A stretch of 21,040 nt of DNA, from contig JAJJLU010000061.1 of assembly GCA_023807065.1 (NCBI GenBank), positions 1 to 21,040 on the forward strand. Direction: 5' to 3'. This DNA comes from Isotricha intestinalis. Lineage: Eukaryota; Ciliophora; Litostomatea; Vestibuliferida; Isotrichidae. A program made the position numbers and the translations under genes. Of this stretch, positions 1 through 8,953 are shown piece after piece. Position 1 is the stretch's first letter; each line of letters starts with the position of its first letter. The notes beneath the pieces are model-generated. The model ran no database searches. It was given only the letters and a program-made list of their open reading frames with translations, and was not told where the DNA came from.

Positions 1-46
1 CCCAATCCCCAATCCCCAATCCCCAATCCCCAATCCCCAATCCCCA
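1..46. repeat. Left telomere, CCCCAAT repeats
   Basis: The window starts with a perfect tandem array of the 7-nt unit CCCCAAT, about 6.5 copies, C-rich strand reading inward, ending where the sequence changes to agtcattt. A C-rich strand at the 5' end mirrored by a G-rich strand at the 3' end is the standard polarity of ciliate macronuclear chromosome ends. The unit differs from Tetrahymena (CCCCAA) and from spirotrichs (CCCCAAAA). Confidence 0.97.
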
Positions 47-164
47 GTCATTTTTGAAAGTTGTTTAATTATTATTTTATTTATTTGTGAAAAAAATTAA
101 TATTTATCAATTAATCCTTAAAAAATTAGATTAAAAAATAATTTAATTAATAATAAAAAAGAAG
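47..164. promoter_or_regulatory. Left subtelomere and leader of the first gene
   Basis: Only 118 nt separate the telomere from the first start codon, so promoter and 5' leader must lie here. The stretch is AT-rich and becomes A-rich just before the ATG. No specific element is recognisable. Confidence 0.4.
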
Positions 165-1553
165 ATGAAAAAAAAATTCGAAAGAAATTTTGCGATTAAA
201 ATTATAAATCAATATGCTGATAATTATAAATTATTAGAAAAAGAAAATTTAAATTTAAAAAATGAAATAATGGATATAAAATCAAATTTAAATATTAATA
301 AAGAAATAATAGAATCTTTTTTTAAAAAAGATGAATCAGAAAAATCATATTTATTATATCTTAATCAATTAAAAACAGAAATGAAAGCATTAGAAGAGCA
401 AAAAGAAAAATTAACTAAAGAAAAAAATTCTCTTCACGATGAAATAATTAAAAATGAAAATATTATAAATAAACTTTTAACAAAAAAAGAAGATAGAACA
501 AAAGAATATAAAAACAAAATTTTTGTTTTAGAAAATATTATAATAAAAAAAAATGCTTTGATAGAAAATTTAGAAAAGAAATACTTAAGTCTATTAGAAA
601 TAAAAGATGATAATGAAGAAAAAGAAATAAGGGAAATTTATATTACAGATCCAAATGAAAATTTATTAATTTTATATAAAGATTTATGTTTATATAAAAT
701 ATCTTATGAAAATATTTTAAAAAAAATAAAAATTTATAAATTTGAAATTGAAGATTTAAAAAATAAACTTAAAGAAAAAAATTCAAATAATAAAACAGTT
801 TATACTACAAAATTAATTGATGAAATTATTCAAAATCAAACAAAAAAAAATTGGGAAACTGATGAATGGCTTGCAATATTAAAATATTTAAATTTAACGA
901 ATGATGATATTCAAACAAATACTCATAATAATAAATTCATGTCAAAATTACTTGATGCAATTGAATTATTGAATAGAATTTTAATAAAAAGAAATAATAA
1001 AATTAATGAACTTGAAAAAGTAATTTCAAAGTTAAAAGAAGATTATAAAGATTTATCAAATGAAAATATTAAATTATTAAAAAATAATTATTTATTAAAA
1101 GGTTTGAATGGAAATCTCCAAAATAAAAAAGATAAATCAATCAGAGCAAGTGGACAATTTATTAATACTAATATTTCATTGATAAATAATATATCATTAG
1201 ATAATAATAATAAAGATAACTTTCATCAAATTTTTCTTAAAGATTTACCTTTTTCTGAGCAAAGTGTTAATAATAAAATTATTAACCAATCAATGCTTGT
1301 TGAAAATAATTTTAGTGACTCAAAATTTCAAAACAACACAAGTAATTCAAATTATTCTTTGGATAATGCACAAAAACATATTAATCTTACCCAATCTAGC
1401 AGTGAAAATAGTGAAGTTTTAAATAATGATGTATTAAATCAATTAAATCATAATGTACTTAAAAAATTGAAGAAAGATAATGATGATGTTAAAAATGATA
1501 ATAAAGATAAAAATATAATAAATAATCTAAATTTTAGTGCTGATAATTTTTAA
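165..1553 (+). CDS. Coiled-coil protein, function unknown
   Basis: A 462-residue Lys/Asn/Glu-rich protein that I do not recognise. Roughly residues 15-210 and 265-315 have the heptad-like Leu/Ile spacing and high Lys/Glu content of coiled coils. Between them lies a more ordered-looking patch (about 225-260) with KNWETDEWLAILKYLNL, the only Trp residues in the protein. The C-terminal third is an Asn/Ser-rich, probably disordered tail. There is no signal peptide, membrane segment or enzyme motif. The start is the first ATG after the subtelomere, in an A-rich context. It ends in TAA and is followed on the same strand by the apparently decayed coding region from 1688. A cytoskeletal or basal-body role would fit the composition, but this is a guess. 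Confidence 0.8.
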   Translation: MKKKFERNFAIKIINQYADNYKLLEKENLNLKNEIMDIKSNLNINKEIIESFFKKDESEKSYLLYLNQLKTEMKALEEQKEKLTKEKNSLHDEIIKNENIINKLLTKKEDRTKEYKNKIFVLENIIIKKNALIENLEKKYLSLLEIKDDNEEKEIREIYITDPNENLLILYKDLCLYKISYENILKKIKIYKFEIEDLKNKLKEKNSNNKTVYTTKLIDEIIQNQTKKNWETDEWLAILKYLNLTNDDIQTNTHNNKFMSKLLDAIELLNRILIKRNNKINELEKVISKLKEDYKDLSNENIKLLKNNYLLKGLNGNLQNKKDKSIRASGQFINTNISLINNISLDNNNKDNFHQIFLKDLPFSEQSVNNKIINQSMLVENNFSDSKFQNNTSNSNYSLDNAQKHINLTQSSSENSEVLNNDVLNQLNHNVLKKLKKDNDDVKNDNKDKNIINNLNFSADNF

Positions 1554-1687
1554 CGAATTTATGAACAACAAATAATTTTGAAAATTTAAATAATTTTGTC
1601 TTATTAAAAAGTAGGGTATAATTTGAAAATATTAAATTTAATTAACCAAAAAATTAATCAATAATATTTTTAAAAATTATAATTTTT

Positions 1688-2330
1688 CTAGAATAAAATT
1701 ATATAAAAGTCAAGATTATATATTTTCCAAAGAATTTAGAATTAATAAAAAGTAAATCAATATTATTTACTCAAAAATAATAAAAACACATTGATATAGA
1801 ATCTCAAGAATAAAAACTTTATAAATAAAATTTAGAAATATATACTATATAAAGAAAAGAAAAAAGATTATTTTTATTATCTCATTGTCAAAGAAAATGT
1901 TTTAAAGAAATATGAGACTTAAAAAATATAAAAAAAATCTAATGTTTTGAATGGAATTAAATCAAATAATGAATATAAATGTATTGGTAAATAAACAATA
2001 ACTCAAATAATCCAACATTAACAACAATTATAGATTTATAATTTCAAAAACAATAACAAATAAATTTAGTTCAAATGCTTTAAAAATAGAGTAATATATG
2101 TTAATCATAAAACTGTAAATTTGGAATAAAAATGAGTAATTTATTTATAAAATGGAATAAAGAAAATTGAAATTTGAAATGTAGATGAAAAGAAATTAAG
2201 AGATTTCTTTTCTTCTTAATAAGTAAATAATATATTTAATATAAATGAAAAACTTGAATCTATTGTTATAAATAAAGTTGAAGATTATTTTAAAAATCAA
2301 AATTTGAATAAAGAAATTAATTTAAATTAA
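1688..2330 (+). pseudogene. Decayed protein gene, many in-frame stops and one frameshift
   Basis: No open frame survives, yet the stretch keeps a coding signature. In the frame beginning at 1688 (to about 1850), G occurs 7 times at codon position 1, once at 2 and twice at 3. From about 1836 to 2330 the signature moves to the frame divisible by three, where I count G at positions 1/2/3 as 29/9/10, the bias typical of the intact genes here (GAA, GAT, GTT). Protein-like islands include IYFPKNLELIKSKSILF (1718-1768) and KLESIVINKVEDYFKNQN (2250-2303). The second segment is broken by nine TAA, two TAG and two TGA before a final TAA at 2328. The interruptions mostly sit where Gln or Trp would be plausible, as expected if C-to-T and G-to-A changes destroyed CAA, CAG and TGG. 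Parent family not recognised. The alternative is a living gene using reassigned stops, which nothing else here supports. Confidence 0.5.
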
Positions 2331-2397
2331 CGAAAAGAATTAATTACTTTGATTTTTTAAAAATCAAAATAAAAGAACAATATTTTTTAATTTGTTT

Positions 2398-4383
2398 TTA
2401 TATTATATCAAATAAATCTTTATTTGGACTATATTGATTATCAACATTATTCATTTCTTCAATTAAATTATTGTTACTATTTTTTTTAGAATTATCTTCT
2501 TTAATAGGACTTCCATTATTATTTGCAATATTAAAATCAGAGAATTTAGTTTTAAAATTATAATCTGCTACAGGATGTATTTTGTGAATAGTTTCCATTA
2601 ATAGTGTTCCATCAGGATCAAATTTTTTTTCAGTAGAAATATCATTATTATTTATATTATTATTATTATTATTATTTTGATTTATATAATTATTCTCAAT
2701 ATAATTGTTATTATTATTTAAAGAATTTTCTTTTTTAATATATTCTGCATTATCATCTAATAAAGCTTTATTATCAATAATTAAATTATTTTTTCTTTCT
2801 TCATTTTTTTTCTGAATATTTATTAAAATTTCAGGTCCACCCATATAATTTAACATAAACCATTCCCATAAATATTGATTTATAGTAATATAATCCTCTT
2901 TAAATTTAACATTAGATTTTAAAACATATTTCCCAGTTTCATTATTTTTTTCACATAATTTCCCATTAGAAATATATCCAGGAGGTAAAACTCCAATTAA
3001 TTTATTATCACTAATTCTTTTTTTATAATTAGAAATTAATTTATCACTTAAATCATTAGTAACAAAACATTTCCATTCTAAAAACCATTCTAAATTAATA
3101 GCATAAACATATTTTCCTTTAGAATTATCTTTTTTCGATAAAGTTTTAAAAACTTTAATTTCATGTTTTCTCCTATTATTCAATTCAATTAATTCATTTT
3201 TTGAAATTTTAAGAGGATTAAAAATAATATTATTATAAGTTTCTAATTTCCTATATCTTGTACAACCAGAACAAATAATATCTCCTATTTTATTATCATA
3301 AATTCCACATTGACATTGCCAAGTAGAATCTTTATCAAGTAATTCTTTTACTGTTGGAATTTCTCCGCTTTTCATTTTTAAAAAATCTATATCAATTTCA
3401 TAAGAATTTTGAATTAAATCAAAAAGAGAATCTTTAGCATCTTCTTTAATATCAATTTTCATTTGAAATAAACTTAATTCATTATCGTAATTTAAATAAT
3501 TACTTAGTTTAGTATATATATTATTTAAAGTCATTTGATTTTCTGGAAGAAGAAATTTATCTTTTTCTAAATTTGAATTAGTTAAATTATTTAATTGATC
3601 TAATTGCTTTTCAAATTGTTTTAATTCTATTTTCAAAGAATATAATTCTTTTAATTTTTTATCTATTTGATTTTTTTGTTCATTTTTACATTGTGAATAT
3701 AAAGTTTTTGCAGTTATATGATTATATTCAATTATTTTATTTATATAATCAAATAATTCTTCTATTTTATTTGAATTTTGAATGTCAAAATTTTTTTTAT
3801 ATGAAAGAAGAAAATTTTCTATTCTATCAATTTCAGTTTTTATCATTTGAACTCTTGATTTACAAGAATTTATTTTAATTGAATTTTGTTTTTGAATTCC
3901 TGGAATTGGGTAAAATTTTTCTATATTTAATTGTCTCATACACTCATCACAAAAGTAATTTTTTTTATTATTTAAATTATTATAGAAATAAGCTTTATTT
4001 TTATGCGTTTGACATAATGGAAAATAATTATTATTTATATTATTAAAATCTTCACTTGCTAAAAGTAAATTATTATTTGTATTTTCTGTATTAAATGTTA
4101 AAGACATTGACATTGACAAATTATTTTTATTTTTTTGACTTTCAAATTTATCTGATAATTTCATTAAGGTGATATTTTTATTTAAATTTTCTATATTTTT
4201 TTTTGTTTTTATATTTTTGCATTCATAATTACATAAAGGACATTTTAAATTTCTATTAATTCCATTATTTAATTTTGAAATTAATAATAAAATACATGAT
4301 TCACAAAATGAGTGACCGCAAGGTAATATTCTAGGAATATGTTTATCAGAATCCCATTCATTTTGACAAATTGTACATTCCAT
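2398..4383 (-). CDS. RING / B-box-like / RanBP2 zinc finger / DUSP protein, probable E3 ubiquitin ligase
   Basis: A 661-residue multidomain protein. Residues 3-51 form a canonical C3HC4 RING finger (C3, C6, C22, H24, C27, C30, C48, C51), the E2-binding module of E3 ubiquitin ligases. Residues 124-148 hold a B-box-like Cys/His cluster (C124, H127, C145, C148), followed by a coiled coil at about 175-270. Residues 355-374 match a RanBP2-type zinc finger (W355, C357, C359, N364, C371, C374), which in other proteins often binds ubiquitin or RNA; the first Cys pair is spaced by one residue instead of the usual two or more. Residues about 406-520 resemble a DUSP domain, with EWFLEW, LPPGYISNGKL and a final YLWEWFMLNYMGGPEI. 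The tail (540-661) is Asn-rich with an Asn run. ATG and RING start coincide, so the start is secure. It shares a 65-nt divergent spacer with the TBC gene. Ligase activity and targets are inferred. Confidence 0.9.
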   Translation of the reverse strand: MECTICQNEWDSDKHIPRILPCGHSFCESCILLLISKLNNGINRNLKCPLCNYECKNIKTKKNIENLNKNITLMKLSDKFESQKNKNNLSMSMSLTFNTENTNNNLLLASEDFNNINNNYFPLCQTHKNKAYFYNNLNNKKNYFCDECMRQLNIEKFYPIPGIQKQNSIKINSCKSRVQMIKTEIDRIENFLLSYKKNFDIQNSNKIEELFDYINKIIEYNHITAKTLYSQCKNEQKNQIDKKLKELYSLKIELKQFEKQLDQLNNLTNSNLEKDKFLLPENQMTLNNIYTKLSNYLNYDNELSLFQMKIDIKEDAKDSLFDLIQNSYEIDIDFLKMKSGEIPTVKELLDKDSTWQCQCGIYDNKIGDIICSGCTRYRKLETYNNIIFNPLKISKNELIELNNRRKHEIKVFKTLSKKDNSKGKYVYAINLEWFLEWKCFVTNDLSDKLISNYKKRISDNKLIGVLPPGYISNGKLCEKNNETGKYVLKSNVKFKEDYITINQYLWEWFMLNYMGGPEILINIQKKNEERKNNLIIDNKALLDDNAEYIKKENSLNNNNNYIENNYINQNNNNNNNINNNDISTEKKFDPDGTLLMETIHKIHPVADYNFKTKFSDFNIANNNGSPIKEDNSKKNSNNNLIEEMNNVDNQYSPNKDLFDII

Positions 4384-4448
4384 TTAAAAATTTAAAATTA
4401 AAAAAATGTTTTCTAAAATAAATAAAATAAAAAAGTAAAAAAAATAAA
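4384..4448. promoter_or_regulatory. Compact bidirectional promoter between RING-DUSP and TBC genes
   Basis: Only 65 nt lie between the two divergent start codons, so both transcripts must initiate within it or inside each other's leader. It is almost pure A/T with A-rich runs before each ATG. No defined element is visible. Confidence 0.45.
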
Positions 4449-5651
4449 ATGGCAGACACAATTTCAAACAAAGAAATCGAATCAAAAATTGATAATGTTA
4501 TAAAAACAAATTCAGAAATAACTCGAAGTATAATAATTCAAGCAGAAGATATATCATATAAAAGTCTCCCAACAGAAAATTTAGAATATGATCAATTTGG
4601 TTTTCTCTCAAAATAGTAAAATAAAAAAATAAAAATTATAATATTTTAATAAAAAAATAGTTCTGATTCAAAAAATAAAAAATCTTTAGAAGAAAAAGAA
4701 AGAATCGCCCAAAAAACAAATGAAAGATTATTAAAATGGACAGAAATGATATCAAATTATGATTCATATAAAAAAAATAATTATTCTAAATTAAAATCTA
4801 GAACAAGAAAAGGAATACCTGATTGTCTTCGAACAAAAGTATGGCAAATATTTGCAAATATAAAATCTTTAAAGAAAGGGAATGAAAATTATTATTCAAA
4901 TTTAGTAAACAATTTATCAAAAGAAAAAGACATTTTAAAGAAAGAAGATGAAGATGTAATAATAAGAGATTTACATAGAACATTTCCTAAAAATTTTATT
5001 TTTATGGATAAATTAGGTTTAGGACAAAGAGCATTATATAGAGTTTTAGGAGCATATTCTCATTATAATAAAAAAACTGGTTATGTTCAAGGAATGGGAT
5101 TCATTACTGCTTTATTTTTAACTTATATGAATGAAGAAAGTTCTTTTTGGATGCTTCATTCTATGATGGTTAATTATGAAATGGAAGGTTTTTTTATGAA
5201 AGATTTTCCTGAATTAAGAAAATGCTTATTTGTTCTTTTAAGTTTAATTAAAAAATTTATTCCTAAAGTATATGAACAGTTTAAAAAATTTAAAATTTAT
5301 CCTACTATGTATGCTTCTCAATGGTTTTTTACTTTTTATTCTAATTTATTTGATTTTGATATTGTTGTTAGAATTTATGATTGTATTTTACTTGAAGGAT
5401 TTAAAATTGTATATAGAATTGCTTTGGGAATACTAAAATTGAATGAAAAAAAAATCCTTAAATTTAACCATTTTGAAGAAGTTATGAATATCTTTAAAGA
5501 TATTACTAAAGGAATTGAAGTTGAAGAATTATTTAAAGTTAGCTTTGATTTTTCTTTTTCTAGGAAAGATATTAAGAAATTTGAAGATGAATTTCATAAA
5601 AAAATGAAAAATAATATCGATGATGAAATCATAAAGCAAGTTTCATTTTAA
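4449..5651 (+). CDS. TBC-domain Rab GTPase-activating protein (two exons)
   Basis: A 385-residue protein after removing a 45-nt intron. Exon 1 is 4449-4615 and exon 2 is 4661-5651. Splicing joins TA to T to make a Tyr codon, and the frame then runs without a stop into the TBC domain. Starting at 4746 instead would lose 84 residues. The TBC domain spans about residue 100 to 340 and opens with SRTRKGIPDCLRTKVW. Both catalytic fingers are present: the Arg finger in IIRDLHRTFP (R162) and the Gln finger in GYVQG (Q199). The SQWFFTFYSNLF block near 275 is also typical. TBC proteins accelerate GTP hydrolysis by Rab GTPases and so control vesicle traffic; the Rab partner cannot be told from sequence. 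It is divergent from the RING-DUSP gene and upstream of the PKA-like gene. Confidence 0.93.
4616..4660 (+). other. Spliceosomal intron, 45 nt
   Basis: The intron begins GTAAAATAA and ends AAAAATAG. It contains in-frame TAA codons and only two G residues besides those of the terminal GT and AG or none, so it is almost wholly A/T. Removing it restores one frame between an ATG-led exon and the TBC domain. It is the only intron I can support in this window. Confidence 0.88.
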
Positions 5652-5824
5652 TTATAAAATAATTCAAAAAATTTATAAATTAAATTAGTATAAATATCAC
5701 TTTTTATAAATATTATATATATTTTATAAAAACGTAAATATATAGAAAAAATATTATTTCTATCATAAAAAAAAAGTAAAAAAAAAATAAAATTTAAAAA
5801 AATAATCATAATAAACCACAAAAT

Positions 5825-6832
5825 ATGGAAGCAGAAAGTGAAACAGAAAAAGAAATACAAGAAAACAAAGGGAAAATAATAAAAGTAAGTATACAAGATT
5901 TTGAACTTCTCCAAACAGTAGGAATAGGTTCTTTTGGAAGAGTAAGATTATGTCGTCATAAAAAAAATACAAAAGTATATGTAATGAAAATTTTAAAAAA
6001 AGCAGAAATAGTAAAACAAAAACAAGTAGATCATGTTTATTCAGAATATAATATATTATCAATATTAAATCATCCATTTATAGTAGAATTAAAAGGAGTT
6101 AATGTTCAAGATGCACAATATTTATATTTAATATTAGAATATGTACCTGGAGGAGAATTATTTACTTTATTAAGAAATAATACTAATTTCCCAGTTGAAC
6201 AAGCAAAATTTTACACTGCTCATATAATAACAATATTTGAATATTTACATAGTAAAAATATAATATATCGAGATTTAAAACCTGAAAATATTTTAGTGAA
6301 TAAAAATGGTTATTTAAAATTAACAGATTTTGGTTTTGCAAAAGTAATAAATAATAATAAAACATATACTTTATGTGGAACTCCAGAATATTTAGCTCCT
6401 GAAATAATATTAAATAAAGGACATGGAAAACCAGTTGATTGGTGGACAATGGGAATATTATTATATGAAATGTTAGTTGGAATTGATCCTTTTAGTGATG
6501 ATGATCCAATGATGATTTATCAAAAAATTATAAAAGGTAAAATTAGATTTCCAAATAATATAGATAAAAATGCTAAAAGCTTAATTAAGCATTTATTAAT
6601 TGCTGATACAACAAAAAGATTTGGTTGCTTAAAAAATGGAGTTAAAGATATTGTTAATCATAGATTTTTTAATGGATTTGATTGGAGAAGTTTTGTTTTT
6701 TTAAAAATGGAACCTCCATATTTTCCTCCTATTAAAGATAATAGTGATACTTCTAATTTTGGAGATTATCCTGATTCTGATACTGAACCTGTTGCTTTAA
6801 CTCCTGATAAAGATCCTTTTCTTGATTGGTAA
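5825..6832 (+). CDS. cAMP-dependent protein kinase catalytic subunit-like (AGC Ser/Thr kinase)
   Basis: A 335-residue protein, close to the usual length of PKA catalytic subunits. Visible motifs: Gly loop GIGSFG (33-38), ATP-binding Lys in YVMK (K55), alpha-C Glu (E74), catalytic loop YRDLKPEN (D150), DFG (168-170), activation segment TYTLCGTPEYLAPE with the phosphorylatable Thr T182 and APE (191-193), then PVDWW. The YRDLKPEN and TLCGTPEYLAPEII wording is that of the PKA/PKG branch of AGC kinases. No cyclic-nucleotide-binding domain is fused, so PKA-C is favoured over PKG. The C-terminal AGC tail ends in FLDW, where animal PKA ends in FSEF. The Ala of the VAIK-type motif is replaced by Val (V53). 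It phosphorylates proteins in response to cAMP; the regulatory subunit is not encoded here. Confidence 0.93.
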   Translation: MEAESETEKEIQENKGKIIKVSIQDFELLQTVGIGSFGRVRLCRHKKNTKVYVMKILKKAEIVKQKQVDHVYSEYNILSILNHPFIVELKGVNVQDAQYLYLILEYVPGGELFTLLRNNTNFPVEQAKFYTAHIITIFEYLHSKNIIYRDLKPENILVNKNGYLKLTDFGFAKVINNNKTYTLCGTPEYLAPEIILNKGHGKPVDWWTMGILLYEMLVGIDPFSDDDPMMIYQKIIKGKIRFPNNIDKNAKSLIKHLLIADTTKRFGCLKNGVKDIVNHRFFNGFDWRSFVFLKMEPPYFPPIKDNSDTSNFGDYPDSDTEPVALTPDKDPFLDW

Positions 6833-7076
6833 AAATAATTGTTTTTATTTTTTTGTTGCTTTTATTGTTTTTTTATGGTCTTATTTTTTTTGGAATGAGC
6901 TTTTTTATGAGTGTTTTTTTTGTATTTAATATTTTTATTGTATACAATTAATTTTTTTAAATTAATTTGTTTTATTTTTTTTTTTTTTTTTTCGGTTGTT
7001 TTTTTTTTTAAAATTTTTTTTATTATTTTGGGTGTGAAAAATTTATTAAACTAAATATTTTAATATCAAAAAAAAA
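6833..7076. other. T-rich convergent spacer with hairpin and poly-T tracts
   Basis: This spacer lies between the 3' ends of the PKA-like gene and the 595-aa gene. On the + strand it is dominated by T with some G, and A is scarce in its first half. It contains 18 T residues at 6975-6992 and 11 at 6999-7009. An inverted repeat with 9-nt arms (6946-6954 and 6959-6967, 4-nt loop) could form a hairpin. It probably carries the 3' UTRs and polyadenylation signals of both genes, but no specific signal can be assigned. Confidence 0.5.
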
Positions 7077-8864
7077 TTAATCAGGTATATTTATTGTCTT
7101 AGTTTTATTTGTTATAGTTTGTTTTCTAGCAATGGTTTTTTTATCTTTTTTTAATTGTTTTGGACTTTCTTTTTCATTAATTTTCATTGAATTCATACTT
7201 CTTAATTGGATTTTTTTTTTATTTTTTTGTATTTCAATTTCATTTAAAATATCAAATTGATTTTTATAAAAAAAACTAGAAAAAGAATTCAAAGGATTAT
7301 TTATTAAATATTCTATTAAATCATCATTTAATTCATAAGTTTCAAGATTGAATTCTTTGGAAAATTCATTCCAATGTACTCTTGGTTTTTTAATGAATAT
7401 AGTTGATATTCTATCTTTTTCAGGATAAAAAAAATTATCATTAGTAGAATATCCTTTAACTAAGTCTAAAGAAAAATAAAGATTTTTATAATTTAAATCT
7501 GTAATCATACATTTATGAATAATATCTTCTAAATCATAAATTTTTTGTAAAGAAAATAATTCTTTTATATCATGATAATTCAATTCATATTTATATTCTT
7601 TTCCACCACAAATTATTTCAATTTTATAAAAATAAAGCCTAAAAAATATAATTGTCTTAGAATCATTTTTTTGAATTTCACATAAAAAATACAAATTTTT
7701 TTCTAAATCTTCCTCTGAATTAATATTTCCATATATTGACTCAAATTCAATTAAATCATCAATATCATATATTTTTAATTCATTATCATTTTCATTTTTG
7801 TATATTTGTCTTATTATTTGCCTAAAACTTTTAAAAGAACTTAAATAACATAAACTAATATTTCCCCAATTATCAAAATCATTATTTAATAAATAATAAA
7901 TAAGACCTTTCCCTGCATTTTTAATAATTTTGAGGGAATCTTTTTTGATTAATTCAATATGAGGTAATAAAATTTTAAATTCATATTCTTCATTATTAAA
8001 AATTAACGGATATTTTAATTTCAATAATTTATTATCAAAAAAAGAAGAATCTTTATTAAATAAAACTTTATTTTGGATTATATGTTTTACATTTTCCTCA
8101 ATTAAAGTTTTATCAAATATAATTTTATTGTCTATTATTTTCATTATTCTAGTTATAAATAGAATAAAATCCTTAGAATTTAAAGAATAATAAAAAGGAA
8201 TTAAATTTAAAGGTAATGTAAACTCATAAATAATATTTCCATCTTTAGAAATTATAACTGATAAAGATTTAAAATTTAAATCTATTTTATCAATACCATA
8301 TTTTTTTAATTTATAAAATGTAGATTTATTATCAATAGAAGATAAATGATAATTTTCAATATGTTCAATAAAAAAATTAATTAATTCTTCATAATTATCT
8401 TTATCTTTAAATTTATAATGTTCATGAAAAATTTCATAATTATTTTTAGGAATATATTTCATCATAATATCTTCATTATCTAATTCTTCAATGATATTTA
8501 TAGCTTTAGGTGGTTTTTTAAAAAAAATTTGTTTTTGTAAACTTTTACCTAATTCATCATCTTCAAGAGTAACAGGATAATTAATATCTGTAAACATTAT
8601 TCTTCTTCTAACAGAATAAACAGTTTTTGTATTCATACTATCATTCAATTTTCTTTTATTTTTTAAAGAAATATTATATAAGTCAGGAAATGAAACAAAT
8701 GAAGTTTTTATTTGTTTATAACTTTGATCATCTTCATCTGTATCATTATTTGATGTTAATATTTTAAGATTATTTCTAGTTATTAAATTTGAACTTCTTT
8801 TTGGATTTAAAGGAATTATTTCTTTTCTTTTTTTTTTTAAATCCTCTAAAAAGATTTTTATCAT
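7077..8864 (-). CDS. Hypothetical protein, 595 aa, partly globular
   Basis: I do not recognise this family. The first 100 residues are basic and polar, with a Lys/Arg-rich start and an acidic DTDEDD patch near residue 41. Residues about 120-500 are rich in aromatic and branched residues in alternating patterns (for example KTIIFFRLYFYKIEIICGG near 400), suggesting a large folded domain rather than a coiled coil. No transmembrane segment, zinc cluster or nucleotide-binding motif is seen. The final 50 residues are Lys-rich and probably disordered. The start codon follows an A-rich leader. The gene lies 89 nt downstream of the PB1-ZZ-UBA gene on the same strand, but eukaryotic tandem genes of this kind are usually transcribed separately. 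Confidence 0.8.
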   Translation of the reverse strand: MIKIFLEDLKKKRKEIIPLNPKRSSNLITRNNLKILTSNNDTDEDDQSYKQIKTSFVSFPDLYNISLKNKRKLNDSMNTKTVYSVRRRIMFTDINYPVTLEDDELGKSLQKQIFFKKPPKAINIIEELDNEDIMMKYIPKNNYEIFHEHYKFKDKDNYEELINFFIEHIENYHLSSIDNKSTFYKLKKYGIDKIDLNFKSLSVIISKDGNIIYEFTLPLNLIPFYYSLNSKDFILFITRIMKIIDNKIIFDKTLIEENVKHIIQNKVLFNKDSSFFDNKLLKLKYPLIFNNEEYEFKILLPHIELIKKDSLKIIKNAGKGLIYYLLNNDFDNWGNISLCYLSSFKSFRQIIRQIYKNENDNELKIYDIDDLIEFESIYGNINSEEDLEKNLYFLCEIQKNDSKTIIFFRLYFYKIEIICGGKEYKYELNYHDIKELFSLQKIYDLEDIIHKCMITDLNYKNLYFSLDLVKGYSTNDNFFYPEKDRISTIFIKKPRVHWNEFSKEFNLETYELNDDLIEYLINNPLNSFSSFFYKNQFDILNEIEIQKNKKKIQLRSMNSMKINEKESPKQLKKDKKTIARKQTITNKTKTINIPD

Positions 8865-8953
8865 TAAACTTAATTAAAAAAAATTTAAAAATAAATTGAG
8901 ATAATTTAATATAAAATTTTTATCTATTTAAATTTTAAATTGATTATTAAAAG

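Noticed and set aside
1551..2330. Reading the first gene straight through its TAA by treating TAA/TAG as Gln, since the later decayed segment is in the same frame
   Set aside because: Between 1554 and about 1687 this frame has no coding bias (G is commoner at position 3), and every other gene here uses TAA as a stop and CAA for Gln. The shared frame is a one-in-three coincidence.
2650..2720. ATT-rich trinucleotide tract as a microsatellite or mobile-element trace
   Set aside because: It is the reverse complement of Asn codons in the low-complexity tail of the RING-DUSP protein, which is ordinary for such genomes.
4746..5651. TBC gene beginning at the ATG at 4746
   Set aside because: The frame is open upstream to an intron acceptor at 4660, and a complete first exon with ATG at 4449 joins it in frame.
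5648..6077. Phe/Leu/Tyr-rich minus-strand ORFs opposite the PKA-like gene and its upstream spacer
   Set aside because: They are antisense shadows of A-rich coding sequence, with hydrophobic composition dictated by T-rich codons and no family resemblance.
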